DNA from: CAXTEJ01 sp964243295 | GTDB lineage: Bacteria; Actinomycetota; Actinomycetes; Actinomycetales; Angustibacteraceae | DNA length: 32,632 nt | Direction: 5' to 3' | Assembly (NCBI GenBank): GCA_964243295.1 | Contig: CAXTEJ010000036.1 | Coordinates: 1-32,632, forward strand | In this document: one piece after another, positions 1 through 9,896 of the stretch | Numbering within the stretch: position 1 is the stretch's first letter | How the letters are laid out: the number at the start of each line of letters is the position of its first letter | Translations under genes and position numbers: made by a program | The notes under the pieces: model-generated | Seen by the model: only the letters and a program-made list of their open reading frames with translations | Told to the model about the DNA's origin: nothing | Database searches by the model: none

Positions 1-1185
<1,185 letters not shown>

Positions 1186-1190
1186 GTCTG

Positions 1191-3179
1191 TCAAAGACCC
1201 CTCACGTGGATGATGTGGGCCGGCTCGACGTGGGGGTCGAGCCGGACGTAGACGTGCTCGCTCCAGTGCCACTCGCCGCCGGTCACCAGGTCGTGCGCGA
1301 CGAAGGTCGAGCCCGGCGGCATGCCCAGGGCCTCGAGGTCGAGGTGCACCATCGTCTCGCGGGTGCCGTGGGGGTCGAGGTTGGCGATGACGACGACCAG
1401 GTCGGCGCGCCCGGTGGGCGACTGCGCCGCGGTCAGCCTGCGGCTGTAGGCGATGATCGCGTCGTTGTCGGTCTCGTGGAAGTCGATGTCGCGCAGCCGC
1501 TGCAGGGCCGGGTGCTCGCGGCGCACGCGGTTGAGCATCGTCAGGTAGGGCGCGAGGCTCCACCCCTCGGCCTCGGCGCGCGCCCAGTCGCGGGGCTTGA
1601 GCTCGTACTTCTCGTTGTCGATCTGCTCCTCGACGCCGGGCCGCGGCACGTTCTCCACCAGCTCGTACCCCGCGTAGATGCCGTACGTCGGCACCATCGT
1701 GGCCGCGAGCGCCGCCCGCACCTTGAACGCCGGCCGCCCGCCGTACTGCATGGTGGGCGTGAGGATGTCGTGGGTGGTGGGCCAGAAGCTGGGCCGCATG
1801 TAGTCGGCGGCCGGCCCGGACAGCTCGGTGAGGTACTCGGTGAGCTCCTCCTTGGTGTTGCGCCAGGTGAAGTAGGTGTAGGACTGGTGGAACCCCACCT
1901 TGCCCAGCGTGTGCATCATCGCGGGCCTGGTGAAGGCCTCGGCGAGGAAGATCACCTCGGGGTTGGTCTCGGCGACCTTGCCGATCAGCCACTCCCAGAA
2001 CTGCACGGGCTTGGTGTGGGGGTTGTCGACCCGGAACAGCGTGACGCCGTGCTCGACCCACACCATGACGACCCGCAGCACCTCGGCGTAGATGCCCTCG
2101 GGGTCGTTGTCGAAGTTGACCGGGTAGATGTCCTGGTACTTCTTCGGCGGGTTCTCGGCGAACGCGATGGTGCCGTCGGCGCGCGTCGTGAACCACTCGG
2201 GGTGCGAGGTGACCCAGGGGTGGTCGGGCGAGCACTGCAGCGCGAGGTCGAGCGCCACCTCCAGCCCCACGCGGCGGGCCTCGGCCACGAAGGCGTCGAA
2301 GTCCTCGAACGTGCCGAGGGTGGGCTCGATGGCGTCGTGCCCGCCGTCGGCCGAGCCGATCGCGTACGGCGAGCCCGGGTCGCCCGGCCTGGGGTCGAGT
2401 GTGTTGTTGCGGCCCTTGCGGTTGGTCGTGCCGATCGGGTGGATCGGGGTCAGGTAGGCGACGTCGAAGCCCATGTCGGCGATGCCCTGCAGCCGCTCGG
2501 CCGCGGTGCGCAGCGTGCCCGTCGTCCACTCGCCGGTCGCGCTGTCGTAGCGGGCGCCCTCGGAGCGGGGGAAGAACTCGTACCAGGCGCCCACGAGCGC
2601 CCGCTCGCGCTGCACCCGCAGGGGCATCTCGTCGCCGACGCTCAGCATCTCGCGCACCGGCAGGGCCGCGAGCACCGACCGGACGGCGTTCGAGGTGCCC
2701 GCCGCCAGCCGCGCCTGGGCCGGGCGGGCGGCGTCACGCAACCCGGTCGCGGCCTCGGTGAGCACGCGGCCGCCCTCCGCGGTGCGGCCCGGGGTGGTCG
2801 CCGCGGCCTCGAGCAGCAGCGCCCCCTCCAGCAGCATGAGCTCGGTGTCGACGTCGGCAGCGACCTTGAGCACCGCGTCGTGCTCCCAGGTGCCGTAGGG
2901 GTCGGACCAGCCCTCGACCCGGAACGTCCAGTCGCCTTCGGCGTCGGGCACGACGTCGGCGCCGTGCAGGTCGAGGCCGACGTCGAGCACCGTCATGCGC
3001 TGCCGCGAGCGCTCGCTGCCCCGGGGATCGGTGAGGACGACGGTGGCCGCGACGGCGTCGTGGCCCTCGCGGAAGACGGTGGCCCGGACGGGCACGGCCT
3101 CGCCCACGACGCAGCGCGCGGGCCAGCGGCCGGCGTCGACGCAGGGGGAGACGGACAGGACGGGGATGCGACCGATCAC
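1191..3179 (-). CDS. glgE: Alpha-1,4-glucan:maltose-1-phosphate maltosyltransferase GlgE
   Basis: GlgE extends alpha-1,4-glucans using maltose-1-phosphate made from trehalose by TreS and maltokinase. The protein is 662 residues, normal for the family. An N-terminal beta-sandwich starts VIGRIPVLSVSPCVDAGRWP, followed by a helical S-domain and the GH13_3 barrel. The catalytic triad is D385 (FRVDNPHTKP), E414 (FLAEAFTRP) and D471 (THDILTP); the spacings of 29 and 57 residues equal those I recall for the Streptomyces coelicolor enzyme (394/423/480). The GTG start at 3177-3179 matches the family N terminus and lies exactly 7 nt after a TAGCGT hexamer on the minus strand, with no Shine-Dalgarno, which suggests a leaderless mRNA. 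The leftward reading frame stays open far beyond this start into the glgP antisense strand, but that extension is a high-GC artefact. The gene is followed 5 bp later by treS and is divergent from glgP. Confidence 0.97.
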   Translation of the reverse strand: MIGRIPVLSVSPCVDAGRWPARCVVGEAVPVRATVFREGHDAVAATVVLTDPRGSERSRQRMTVLDVGLDLHGADVVPDAEGDWTFRVEGWSDPYGTWEHDAVLKVAADVDTELMLLEGALLLEAAATTPGRTAEGGRVLTEAATGLRDAARPAQARLAAGTSNAVRSVLAALPVREMLSVGDEMPLRVQRERALVGAWYEFFPRSEGARYDSATGEWTTGTLRTAAERLQGIADMGFDVAYLTPIHPIGTTNRKGRNNTLDPRPGDPGSPYAIGSADGGHDAIEPTLGTFEDFDAFVAEARRVGLEVALDLALQCSPDHPWVTSHPEWFTTRADGTIAFAENPPKKYQDIYPVNFDNDPEGIYAEVLRVVMVWVEHGVTLFRVDNPHTKPVQFWEWLIGKVAETNPEVIFLAEAFTRPAMMHTLGKVGFHQSYTYFTWRNTKEELTEYLTELSGPAADYMRPSFWPTTHDILTPTMQYGGRPAFKVRAALAATMVPTYGIYAGYELVENVPRPGVEEQIDNEKYELKPRDWARAEAEGWSLAPYLTMLNRVRREHPALQRLRDIDFHETDNDAIIAYSRRLTAAQSPTGRADLVVVIANLDPHGTRETMVHLDLEALGMPPGSTFVAHDLVTGGEWHWSEHVYVRLDPHVEPAHIIHVRGL

Positions 3180-3254
3180 TTCGGCGACGCTACCGACTCG
3201 CGGGGGGTCACCGCACACCGAGCGGCGCCTGCGGGCCCGGCTACGCTCTGCGCC
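3180..3254. promoter_or_regulatory. Divergent glgE/glgP intergenic region with two face-to-face leaderless-type -10 boxes
   Basis: These 75 bp separate the GTG of glgE (leftward) from the GTG of glgP (rightward). On the minus strand TAGCGT (3187-3192) ends 7 nt before the glgE GTG. On the plus strand TACGCT (3242-3247) ends 7 nt before the glgP GTG. Neither gene has a Shine-Dalgarno. No clear TTGACA-type -35 is visible for either. The symmetry implies that a glucan-building and a glucan-degrading gene share one short control region. Confidence 0.7.
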
Positions 3255-5843
3255 GTGAGAGCGATCCGACGCTTCAGCGTCCGCACCGTCCTGCCCGAAC
3301 CCATCGCCGCGCTGGGCGAGCTCGCCAGCAACCTGCGGTGGTCGTGGCACGGCCCCACCCAGGACCTGTTCGCCCGGCTGGACCCGCGGCGGTGGGAGTC
3401 GGTCGGACGCGACCCGGTGGCGCTGCTGAGCGCCCTGGGCAGCGACGCGCTGGCGGCCCTCGCGGCCGACCCGGACGTCGTCGCCGCGGTCGACGCGACC
3501 GAGGCCGACCTTCGCGCCTACCTCGACCAGCCCCGCTGGTACCAGGGCTACGCCCAGCAGCAGGCTGAGCAGGGCGTCCCGCGCTCGATCGCCTACTTCT
3601 CCGCCGAGTTCGGCATCACCGCGGTGCTGCCGCAGTACTCCGGCGGCCTCGGCATCCTGGCCGGCGACCACCTGAAGGCGGCCTCCGACCTGGGCGCGCC
3701 CATCGTGGGCGTGGGGCTGTTCTACAAGACCGGCTACTTCAAGCAGTCGCTGTCCCGCGAGGGCTGGCAGCAGGAGAACTACCCGGTGCTCGACCCCGAC
3801 GACCTGCCGCTCGCGCTGCTGCGCGAGGCCGACGGCACCCCGTGCGAGGTCGTCGTCGGGCTCCCCGGCAGCCGGCGCCTCGTGGCGCACGTGTGGCGGG
3901 CGCAGGTCGGGAGGGTGCCGCTGCTGCTGCTCGACTCCGACGTCCAGGTCAACGACGAGAGTGCCCGCAGCATCACCGACCGCCTCTACGGCGGCAGCGG
4001 CGAGCACCGGCTGCAGCAGGAGATGCTGCTCGGCATCGGCGGCGTGCGCGCCCTGCGGCTGTGGTCGCGGCTGTCCGGCGCGCCGGCCCCGGACGTCTAC
4101 CACGCCAACGAGGGCCACGCCGGCCTCATGGGCGTCGAGCGCATCCGCGAGCTCGTGCAGGGCGAGGGCATGACCTTCGAGGAGTCGCTCGAGGCCGTGC
4201 GCGCCGCGACCGTCTTCACCACCCACACCCCGGTGCCCGCCGGCATCGACCGCTTCGGCGCCGACCAGATCCGCACCTACTTCGGCGGCGACAACGCCGT
4301 CGACGGCGTCTCGGTCGAGCAGATCCTGTCGCTCGGCGTCGAGGACTACCCCGGCGGCGAGGCCGGTGTCTTCAACATGGCCGTCATGGGGCTGCGCCTC
4401 GGCCAGCGCGCCAACGCGGTCTCCCAGCTGCACGGCGAGGTCAGCCGCGGCATGTTCGACGGGCTGTGGCCGGGCTTCGACGAGCGCGAGGTGCCGATCA
4501 CCTCCATCACCAACGGCGTGCACGCCCCCACCTGGGTCGACCGCCGCATGTCCGACCTCACCGAGCTGACCGGCAAGAGCTTCGGCACCGGCGTCGACGA
4601 GGGCGCCGACTGGGACGCCGTCGCCCGCGTCCCGGTCGACCAGGTCTGGGCCGTGCGCCGTCAGATGCGCGAGCAGCTGGTGCTCGAGGCGCGGCGGCGG
4701 GTGCGCTCGTCGTGGCTCGAGCGCGGCGCCAGCGGCGCCGAGCTCGGCTGGGTCGACGGTGTCCTCGACCCCGACGTGCTGACCATGGGCTTCGCGCGGC
4801 GCGTGCCGACGTACAAGCGGCTGACGCTGATGCTGCGCGACCCCGACCGCCTCAAGGCCCTGCTGCTGCACCCCGAGCGACCGGTGCAGCTGATCATCGC
4901 CGGCAAGTCCCACCCCGCCGACGACAAGGGCAAGTCGCTCATCCAGGAGATGGTGCGCTTCGCCGACGACCCGGCGGTGCGCCACCGGATCGTCTTCCTG
5001 CCCAACTACGACATCGCGATGGCGCAGTACCTCTACCCCGGCTGCGACGTGTGGCTGAACAACCCGCTGCGCCCGTTCGAGGCGTGCGGGACGTCGGGCA
5101 TGAAGTCGGCGCTCAACGGCGGCCTCAACCTGTCGATCCTGGACGGCTGGTGGGACGAGTGGTTCGACGGCGAGAACGGCTGGGCCATCCCCACCGCGGA
5201 CGGCGTCGAGGACCCCGACCACCGTGACGACCTCGAGGCGGCCGCGCTGTACGACCTCATCGAGGGCCAGGTCGCGCCGCGCTTCTACGCCCGTGACGAG
5301 CAGGGCCTGCCCGGCCGCTGGCTGGAGATGGTCGGGCACACGCTGCAGACGCTCGGGCCCAAGGTGCTCGCGAGCCGGATGGTCACCGACTACGTCCAGA
5401 AGCTCTACACCCCGGCCGCTCGAGCCGGCTGGGCGCTGGACGGCGCCGGCTTCCCCGGTGCGCGCGACCTCGCCGCCTGGAAGTCGGCGCTGCGCCAGAG
5501 CTGGCCGGGCGTGCGCGTCGACCACGTCGAGTCCTCCGGCGTCAGCGACTCGCCCCAGGTGGGCGACGTGCTGACCGTGCGGGCGTTCGTCTCCCTGGGT
5601 GACCTCGCGGTCGACGACGTCGAGGTGCAGGTGGTGCACGGGCGCGTCCTGGAGTCCGATGTCCTCACCGACACCGGTACCGCCGCGCTGGCGCACGCCG
5701 AGACCTACGAGGGTGGCCGGCACCGGTTCGAGGGCGAGCTGCGGCTCTCGCGCACCGGCAACTTCGGCTACACCGTGCGGGTGCTGCCGCACCACGCGGG
5801 TCTGGCGTCTGCCACCGAGCTGGGGCTGGTTGCGAACGCCTGA
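3255..5843 (+). CDS. glgP: Alpha-glucan (glycogen/maltodextrin) phosphorylase
   Basis: It releases glucose-1-phosphate from the ends of alpha-1,4-glucans by phosphorolysis (GT35, PLP-dependent, cytosolic). It is 862 residues, about the length of mycobacterial GlgP. An N-terminal domain of the actinobacterial/archaeal type starts VRAIRRFSVRTVLPEPIAAL and contains NLRWSW. The body includes IAYFSAEFGI and LAGDHLK. The PLP-binding signature FEACGTSGMK places the Schiff-base lysine at K617. The GTG at 3255 was chosen because the N terminus fits the family and because it lies 7 nt after TACGCT; an open frame extends upstream into the glgE antisense strand but is not coding. The gene ends in a strong hairpin (5854-5886). 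With GlgX it forms the breakdown arm opposing GlgE in this cluster. Confidence 0.96.
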   Translation: MRAIRRFSVRTVLPEPIAALGELASNLRWSWHGPTQDLFARLDPRRWESVGRDPVALLSALGSDALAALAADPDVVAAVDATEADLRAYLDQPRWYQGYAQQQAEQGVPRSIAYFSAEFGITAVLPQYSGGLGILAGDHLKAASDLGAPIVGVGLFYKTGYFKQSLSREGWQQENYPVLDPDDLPLALLREADGTPCEVVVGLPGSRRLVAHVWRAQVGRVPLLLLDSDVQVNDESARSITDRLYGGSGEHRLQQEMLLGIGGVRALRLWSRLSGAPAPDVYHANEGHAGLMGVERIRELVQGEGMTFEESLEAVRAATVFTTHTPVPAGIDRFGADQIRTYFGGDNAVDGVSVEQILSLGVEDYPGGEAGVFNMAVMGLRLGQRANAVSQLHGEVSRGMFDGLWPGFDEREVPITSITNGVHAPTWVDRRMSDLTELTGKSFGTGVDEGADWDAVARVPVDQVWAVRRQMREQLVLEARRRVRSSWLERGASGAELGWVDGVLDPDVLTMGFARRVPTYKRLTLMLRDPDRLKALLLHPERPVQLIIAGKSHPADDKGKSLIQEMVRFADDPAVRHRIVFLPNYDIAMAQYLYPGCDVWLNNPLRPFEACGTSGMKSALNGGLNLSILDGWWDEWFDGENGWAIPTADGVEDPDHRDDLEAAALYDLIEGQVAPRFYARDEQGLPGRWLEMVGHTLQTLGPKVLASRMVTDYVQKLYTPAARAGWALDGAGFPGARDLAAWKSALRQSWPGVRVDHVESSGVSDSPQVGDVLTVRAFVSLGDLAVDDVEVQVVHGRVLESDVLTDTGTAALAHAETYEGGRHRFEGELRLSRTGNFGYTVRVLPHHAGLASATELGLVANA

Positions 5844-5853
5844 CGCCTCCGGG

Positions 5854-5886
5854 GGACCAGCGCGGCCGCTCGCGCCGCGCTGGTCC
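5854..5886 (+). terminator. Hairpin terminator after glgP
   Basis: A perfect 13-bp inverted repeat, GGACCAGCGCGGC and its complement, encloses a 7-nt loop starting 10 bp after the glgP stop codon. There is no T-tract, as is usual for actinobacterial terminators. It separates glgP from the chemotaxis receptor. Confidence 0.75.
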
Positions 5887-5973
5887 GATCGGGTGACATC
5901 CCGTTCGGCCGGTCTGGTGCTCTCCGTACCGGCCGAGACCTGTCGTGACACCGCCCACGACAGGAGCCCCACC

Positions 5974-7596
5974 ATGAACAACGCCCTGCGCCGGGCGCCG
6001 GTGCGTCACCGCCTCGTGGCCCTGGTCGCGGTCCCGGTCCTCGGCCTGGCAGGTGTCGGCGGCCTCGCAGTCAGCGGCATGGGCCAGCAGCGCGCCGCCA
6101 CCGAGCAGCTGGCGCAGGACACGACGCTGACGCTGCGCTCGCTCGAGGTGACGTACCAGGTCGCCGACTGGAACGGCTGGCAGACCGCCTACGCCTTCGA
6201 CGCCGTGCGCGGCGTGCCGGACGCCGGGGCCGACACCGGTGACAGCCGCGCGGCCTTCCTGGCCTCGGGCCGGGCGCTGCGCGAGCGGCTCGCCGCGCTC
6301 GCGTCGACGCCTGGGCTGAGCCAGGCCCAGCAGGCGCAGCTGCGGACCGCGACGGCGGCCGTGGCCGCCTTCGAGGCCGCCGACGTCACGGTCGCCCAGG
6401 GGTACCGGTCGCGCGAGCCCCGGCGCGTCGCCGCATCGAACGCGCTCGTCATCGGCGCGGAGATCGAGAACTACACCGCGGTGGCCACGGCCGTCGTGGC
6501 GATCGCCGACGAGGCCACCGCCCGGGCCCAGGCCTCGCTGGCGAAGGCGCGCGACCTGGCCACGACCGGCCGTCAGCGGGTGCTGGTGGCGATGCTGCTC
6601 GCGCTCGGTCTGCTGGTCGCCACCGTGCCGATGGTCATCGCCTCCATCACCCGCCCCCTCACCGCGCTGCGCGGCCGGCTGCAGGACGTCACCGACGGGG
6701 AGGGCGACCTGACGGTCCGGCTCGACGTCGCCGGCCGTGACGAGCTCACGTCGGTGGCCACCTTGTTCAACACCTTCGTCGACCAGCTCGCCACCATCAT
6801 CCGCGGCACGGGCGAGCAGGCGGGCGCGGTGGCCTCGGCGACCGCGCAGCTGGCGGCGACGTCCGACTCGATCGCGGTGTCGGCCCAGCGCTCGTCGGCC
6901 CAGGCCCAGCAGGTGCGCCACGCGGCGGACGCCGTCCGCAGCGGCGCCCTCACGGCCTCGGCCGGCTCGGCGGAGATGGGCTCGGCCATCGTCGAGATCT
7001 CCCGCAGCGCCAACGACGCCGCCCGCGTGGCGGGCGAGGCCGTCGAGCTCGCCGCCGCGACCAACCGCACCGTGACCCGCCTCGGCGACTCCTCCGCCGA
7101 GATCGGCGTCGTCGTCAAGGCCATCACCGCCATCGCCGAGCAGACGAACCTGTTGGCGCTCAACGCCACCATCGAGGCGGCGCGCGCGGGAGAGGCCGGC
7201 AAGGGGTTCGCCGTCGTGGCCAGCGAGGTCAAGGAGCTCGCCCGCGAGACCGCCCGGGCCACCGAGGACATCGCCGGACGGGTGCAGACCATCCAGTCCG
7301 AGACCTCCGGCGCCGTCGCAGCCATCGGTGAGATCACCGCGGTGATCAGCCAGATCAGCGAGCTGCAGGGCACGATCGCTGCCGCCGTCGAGGAGCAGAC
7401 CGCCACGACGCAGGAGATGAGCCGCAGCATCGACCAGTCGGTCGAGGGGTCGGGGCAGATCGCCGGCAGCATCGGCGAGCTGGCCGACGCCTCGCGGGTG
7501 ACCACCGAGGCGGTCGGCGAGTCGCAGGCCGCCGTCGCCGAGCTCGCCCGGATGTCCGCCGCGCTGCGGATGTCGGTCGAGCGCTTTCGCACCTGA
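5974..7596 (+). CDS. Methyl-accepting chemotaxis protein
   Basis: This is a transmembrane chemoreceptor that would signal through CheW/CheA to the flagellar motor. It has 540 residues. A first membrane helix spans about residues 14-36, followed by an extracytoplasmic helical sensor of about 165 residues with no recognised ligand motif. A second membrane helix (about 202-222, RVLVAMLLALGLLVATVPMV) and a HAMP domain beginning at RPLTALRG (about 227-280) follow. The signalling helical hairpin contains EQTNLLALNATIEAARAGE from about residue 389 and GKGFAVVASEVKELA. The C-terminal coiled coil carries Ala/Glu-rich candidate methylation segments; no CheR-docking pentapeptide is visible at the end (SVERFRT). 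The ATG at 5974 follows a CAGGAG motif 7 bp upstream. No other chemotaxis gene is in the window, so it is an orphan receptor between glycogen genes. Whether it senses sugars is unknown. Confidence 0.95.
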   Translation: MNNALRRAPVRHRLVALVAVPVLGLAGVGGLAVSGMGQQRAATEQLAQDTTLTLRSLEVTYQVADWNGWQTAYAFDAVRGVPDAGADTGDSRAAFLASGRALRERLAALASTPGLSQAQQAQLRTATAAVAAFEAADVTVAQGYRSREPRRVAASNALVIGAEIENYTAVATAVVAIADEATARAQASLAKARDLATTGRQRVLVAMLLALGLLVATVPMVIASITRPLTALRGRLQDVTDGEGDLTVRLDVAGRDELTSVATLFNTFVDQLATIIRGTGEQAGAVASATAQLAATSDSIAVSAQRSSAQAQQVRHAADAVRSGALTASAGSAEMGSAIVEISRSANDAARVAGEAVELAAATNRTVTRLGDSSAEIGVVVKAITAIAEQTNLLALNATIEAARAGEAGKGFAVVASEVKELARETARATEDIAGRVQTIQSETSGAVAAIGEITAVISQISELQGTIAAAVEEQTATTQEMSRSIDQSVEGSGQIAGSIGELADASRVTTEAVGESQAAVAELARMSAALRMSVERFRT

Positions 7597-7626
7597 GCCG
7601 TTCGCGGCGTGCCGGCCGGTCCGACG

Positions 7627-9753
7627 TCAGCGCCCCTGCAGCATCACCATCGACCGCTCGGCGACCGGCCAGGTGGTGCCCGGCGGCTGCCACGAGCCCT
7701 CCGCCGGCACCTCCTGCGTGCTGTCCCACAGCAGCCGGTACGTCGATCCGCCCGGCGGCCGCACCGCCACCGGCGACGGCCCGCCGTGCAGGACGAGCAC
7801 GACCGACCCGCCGGCGACGTCCCCGTCGAAGCGGGCGACCAGCGTCGTGGTGCGCGGGTCCTGCCAGTCGCGATCGACCATCGGCGCGCCGTCGGGGCGG
7901 TGCCACGACAGGTCGAGGTCGTCGTCGTCGCTGCGGGCAGGGCGCCCGGCGAAGAAGCGGGCCGAGCGCAGCACGGGGTGCTCGCGCCGCAGCCGCAGCA
8001 GGTGTCGGGTCGTGGCCAGCAGGTCGCGCTGCCACGGCGCGAGGTCCCAGTCAAGCCACGACAGCTCGTCGTCGCGGCAGTAGGCGTTGTTGTTGCCGCG
8101 CTGGGTGCGGCCGAGCTCGTCGCCCGCGCACAGCATGGGCACGCCCGTCGACAGCAGCAGGGTGCCGAGCAGGTTGCGCGAGCTCCGGCGGCGGGCCGCC
8201 AGCACCTGCGGGTCGTCGGTGCGGCCCTCGGTGCCGTGGTTCCACGACCGGTTGTCGCCGTGCCCGTCACGGTTGCCCTCGCCGTTGCCGAGGTTGTGCT
8301 TGCTCTCGTACGCCGTGGTGTCGGCGAGGGTGTAGCCGTCGTGGGCGGCCACGAAGTTGACCGACGCGAGCGGTGAGCGGCCCGGGCCGCCGAACAGGTC
8401 CTGCGACCCGCTGAGTCGGGTGGCCAGCTCGCGGACGCCGTGGCCGGGCTCGCCGCGTGCCACGCGCGGCTGGTCGGCGAGCCAGAACGTGCGCACCCCG
8501 TCGCGGAACCGGTCGTTCCACTCCGCGACCGGCGCCGGGAACTGCCCGGTGCGCCAGCCGTCGGAGCCGACGTCCCACGGCTCGACGACGAGCTTGACGC
8601 GGCCGAGCACCGGGTCGGTGCGCAGGGCCACGAGGAACGGGTGGTCGGCGTCGAAGCCGTCGTCGCGGCCCCGGGCGAGCGCGGGCGCGAGGTCGAAGCG
8701 GAAGCCGTCGACGTGGCACTCCTGCACCCAGTAGCGCAGCGAGTCCAGCGTCAGCTGCACCACGCGGTCGCGGCGGAAGTCCAGGGTGTTGCCGCAGCCG
8801 GTGACGTCGACGTCACGCCCCAGCCGGTCGAGCCGGTAGTAGGTGCTGGCGTCGAGCCCGCGAAACGACAGCGTCGCGCCGTCGCGGCCCTGCTCGGCCG
8901 TGTGGTTGTAGACGACGTCCAGCAGCACCTCGAGCCCGGCGGCGTGCAGCGACCGCACCATGGCGCGCAGCTCGTCGCGGACGCCGGCGGGGTCGGCCGT
9001 CGCCGCGTAGCCGGGGTGCGCGGCGTGGAAGCCCAGGGTGTTGTAGCCCCAGTAGTTCGTGAGGCCGCGCCGCACCAGCGCCGGCTCGTGGGTGAACGCG
9101 TGCACGGGCAGCAGCTCGACGGTCGTGACCCCGAGGTCGACCAGGTGCTGCACGGTCGCGGGGTGGGCGAGCCCGGCGTACGTGCCGCGCAGGTGCTCCG
9201 GGACGCCGGGCAGCCGGCGGGTGAGGCCGCGCACGTGGGCCTCGTAGACGACCGTGTCGGACCACGGCACGCACGGCGGGGCGTCGCCCTGCCAGTCGAA
9301 CGGGTCGTCGCCGAGCACCACGCCGTGCGGCACGAACGGCGCGGAGTCGCGGTCGTCGCGCACGTCGGTGTCGCCCGCCAGGTTCGGGCCCACCACGTGG
9401 CCGAAGACCTCGGGGCGCCACACGACCTCGCCGGCCAGGGCGCGGGCGTAGGGGTCGAGCAGCAGCTTGGCGCTGTTGTGGCGCAGCCCCCGCGAGGGGT
9501 CCCAGGGGCCGTGCGCGCGGAACCCGTACCGCTGCCCGGCCCGCACCCCCGGCACGTGTCCGAAGTGCACGCCGTTCAGCAGGTGCGGCAGGCGCACGCG
9601 GCGCTCGCCGTCGTCGCCGCCGGTGCCGTCGTCCAGCAGGCACAGGTCGACCGAGTCGGCGTGCGCGGCAAGCACCGCGACATCGGCGCCGTCGCCCGCG
9701 AGGTGGACGCCGAGCGCCGGCGGGTGGTCGGGCACGAGTCGGCGCGGCGTCAT
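7627..9753 (-). CDS. glgX: Glycogen debranching enzyme GlgX
   Basis: It hydrolyses alpha-1,6 branches of phosphorylase-limit glycogen in the cytosol. It has 708 residues, normal for GlgX/isoamylase-type GH13 enzymes. An N-terminal CBM48-like domain contains GVHFGHVPG and YGFRAHGPWDP. The barrel carries nucleophile D354 (GFRFDLAPAL), acid E391 (VVEPWDVG) and D472 (AAHDGYTL), with the family motif GDELGRTQRGNNNAYC further on. It is convergent with the chemoreceptor (30 bp between stop codons), with no clear terminator between them. The start is unusual: the ATG and first four codons (MTPR) are part of the last copy of a 29-bp tandem repeat, preceded by GGTGA 7 nt upstream, and the preceding mini-ORF ends on the same ATGA. 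An upstream start inside the repeats or the assembly gap cannot be excluded. Confidence 0.95.
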   Translation of the reverse strand: MTPRRLVPDHPPALGVHLAGDGADVAVLAAHADSVDLCLLDDGTGGDDGERRVRLPHLLNGVHFGHVPGVRAGQRYGFRAHGPWDPSRGLRHNSAKLLLDPYARALAGEVVWRPEVFGHVVGPNLAGDTDVRDDRDSAPFVPHGVVLGDDPFDWQGDAPPCVPWSDTVVYEAHVRGLTRRLPGVPEHLRGTYAGLAHPATVQHLVDLGVTTVELLPVHAFTHEPALVRRGLTNYWGYNTLGFHAAHPGYAATADPAGVRDELRAMVRSLHAAGLEVLLDVVYNHTAEQGRDGATLSFRGLDASTYYRLDRLGRDVDVTGCGNTLDFRRDRVVQLTLDSLRYWVQECHVDGFRFDLAPALARGRDDGFDADHPFLVALRTDPVLGRVKLVVEPWDVGSDGWRTGQFPAPVAEWNDRFRDGVRTFWLADQPRVARGEPGHGVRELATRLSGSQDLFGGPGRSPLASVNFVAAHDGYTLADTTAYESKHNLGNGEGNRDGHGDNRSWNHGTEGRTDDPQVLAARRRSSRNLLGTLLLSTGVPMLCAGDELGRTQRGNNNAYCRDDELSWLDWDLAPWQRDLLATTRHLLRLRREHPVLRSARFFAGRPARSDDDDLDLSWHRPDGAPMVDRDWQDPRTTTLVARFDGDVAGGSVVLVLHGGPSPVAVRPPGGSTYRLLWDSTQEVPAEGSWQPPGTTWPVAERSMVMLQGR

Positions 9754-9796
9754 CGGGCGGTCACCGGCAAGCGCGGCGTCATCGGGCGGTCACCGG
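9742..9796 (-). repeat. 29-bp tandem repeat, left block, overlapping the glgX start
   Basis: One full unit (9742-9770) and 26 bases of a second (9771-9796) are visible before the gap. The first 12 bases of each unit (9742-9753 in the first) match codons 1-4 of glgX. Read leftward, each unit carries GGTGA, seven bases, then ATGACGCCGCGC. There are no spacers between units. The period is not a multiple of three, so successive units are in different frames. Confidence 0.95.
9750..9782 (-). other. Ten-codon mini-ORF (MTPRLPVTAR) overlapping the glgX start codon
   Basis: The ATG at 9780-9782 opens a ten-codon frame whose TGA (9750-9752) overlaps the glgX ATG (9751-9753) as ATGA, the classic arrangement for translational coupling. 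A GGTGA core, matching the extended Shine-Dalgarno, lies 7 nt upstream of the corresponding ATG in each complete unit. For this particular copy the GGTGA is the last sequence before the gap (9790-9794, read leftward). Whether it is translated is unknown. Confidence 0.45.
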
Positions 9797-9896
9797 NNNN
9801 NNNNNNNNNNNNNNNNNNNNNNNNNNNNNNNNNNNNNNNNNNNNNNNNNNNNNNNNNNNNNNNNNNNNNNNNNNNNNNNNNNNNNNNNNNNNNNNN
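9797..9896. other. Assembly gap (100 N) inside the tandem repeat
   Basis: There are exactly 100 undetermined bases. The left side stops after 26 of 29 bases of a unit and the right side starts at base 1 of a unit, so a pure array would need a gap of 3 + 29n bases. One hundred does not fit, which indicates a placeholder length and a repeat array of unknown size. Confidence 0.97.

Noticed and set aside
1206..3254. Long plus-strand open frame before glgP
   Set aside because: It is antisense to glgE; glgP family similarity begins only at VRAIRRFSVRT (3255).
3180..5981. The glgE reading frame extends leftward-strand upstream through all of glgP (a protein of nearly 1600 residues)
   Set aside because: The extension is antisense to a certain glgP and is Gly/Val/Arg/His-rich low-complexity translation, typical of high-GC shadow frames. 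The family N terminus and the -10 both place the start at 3179.
7597..7626. A terminator between the convergent chemoreceptor and glgX genes
   Set aside because: Only 30 bp with no inverted repeat longer than the generic GCCGGCCGG palindrome.
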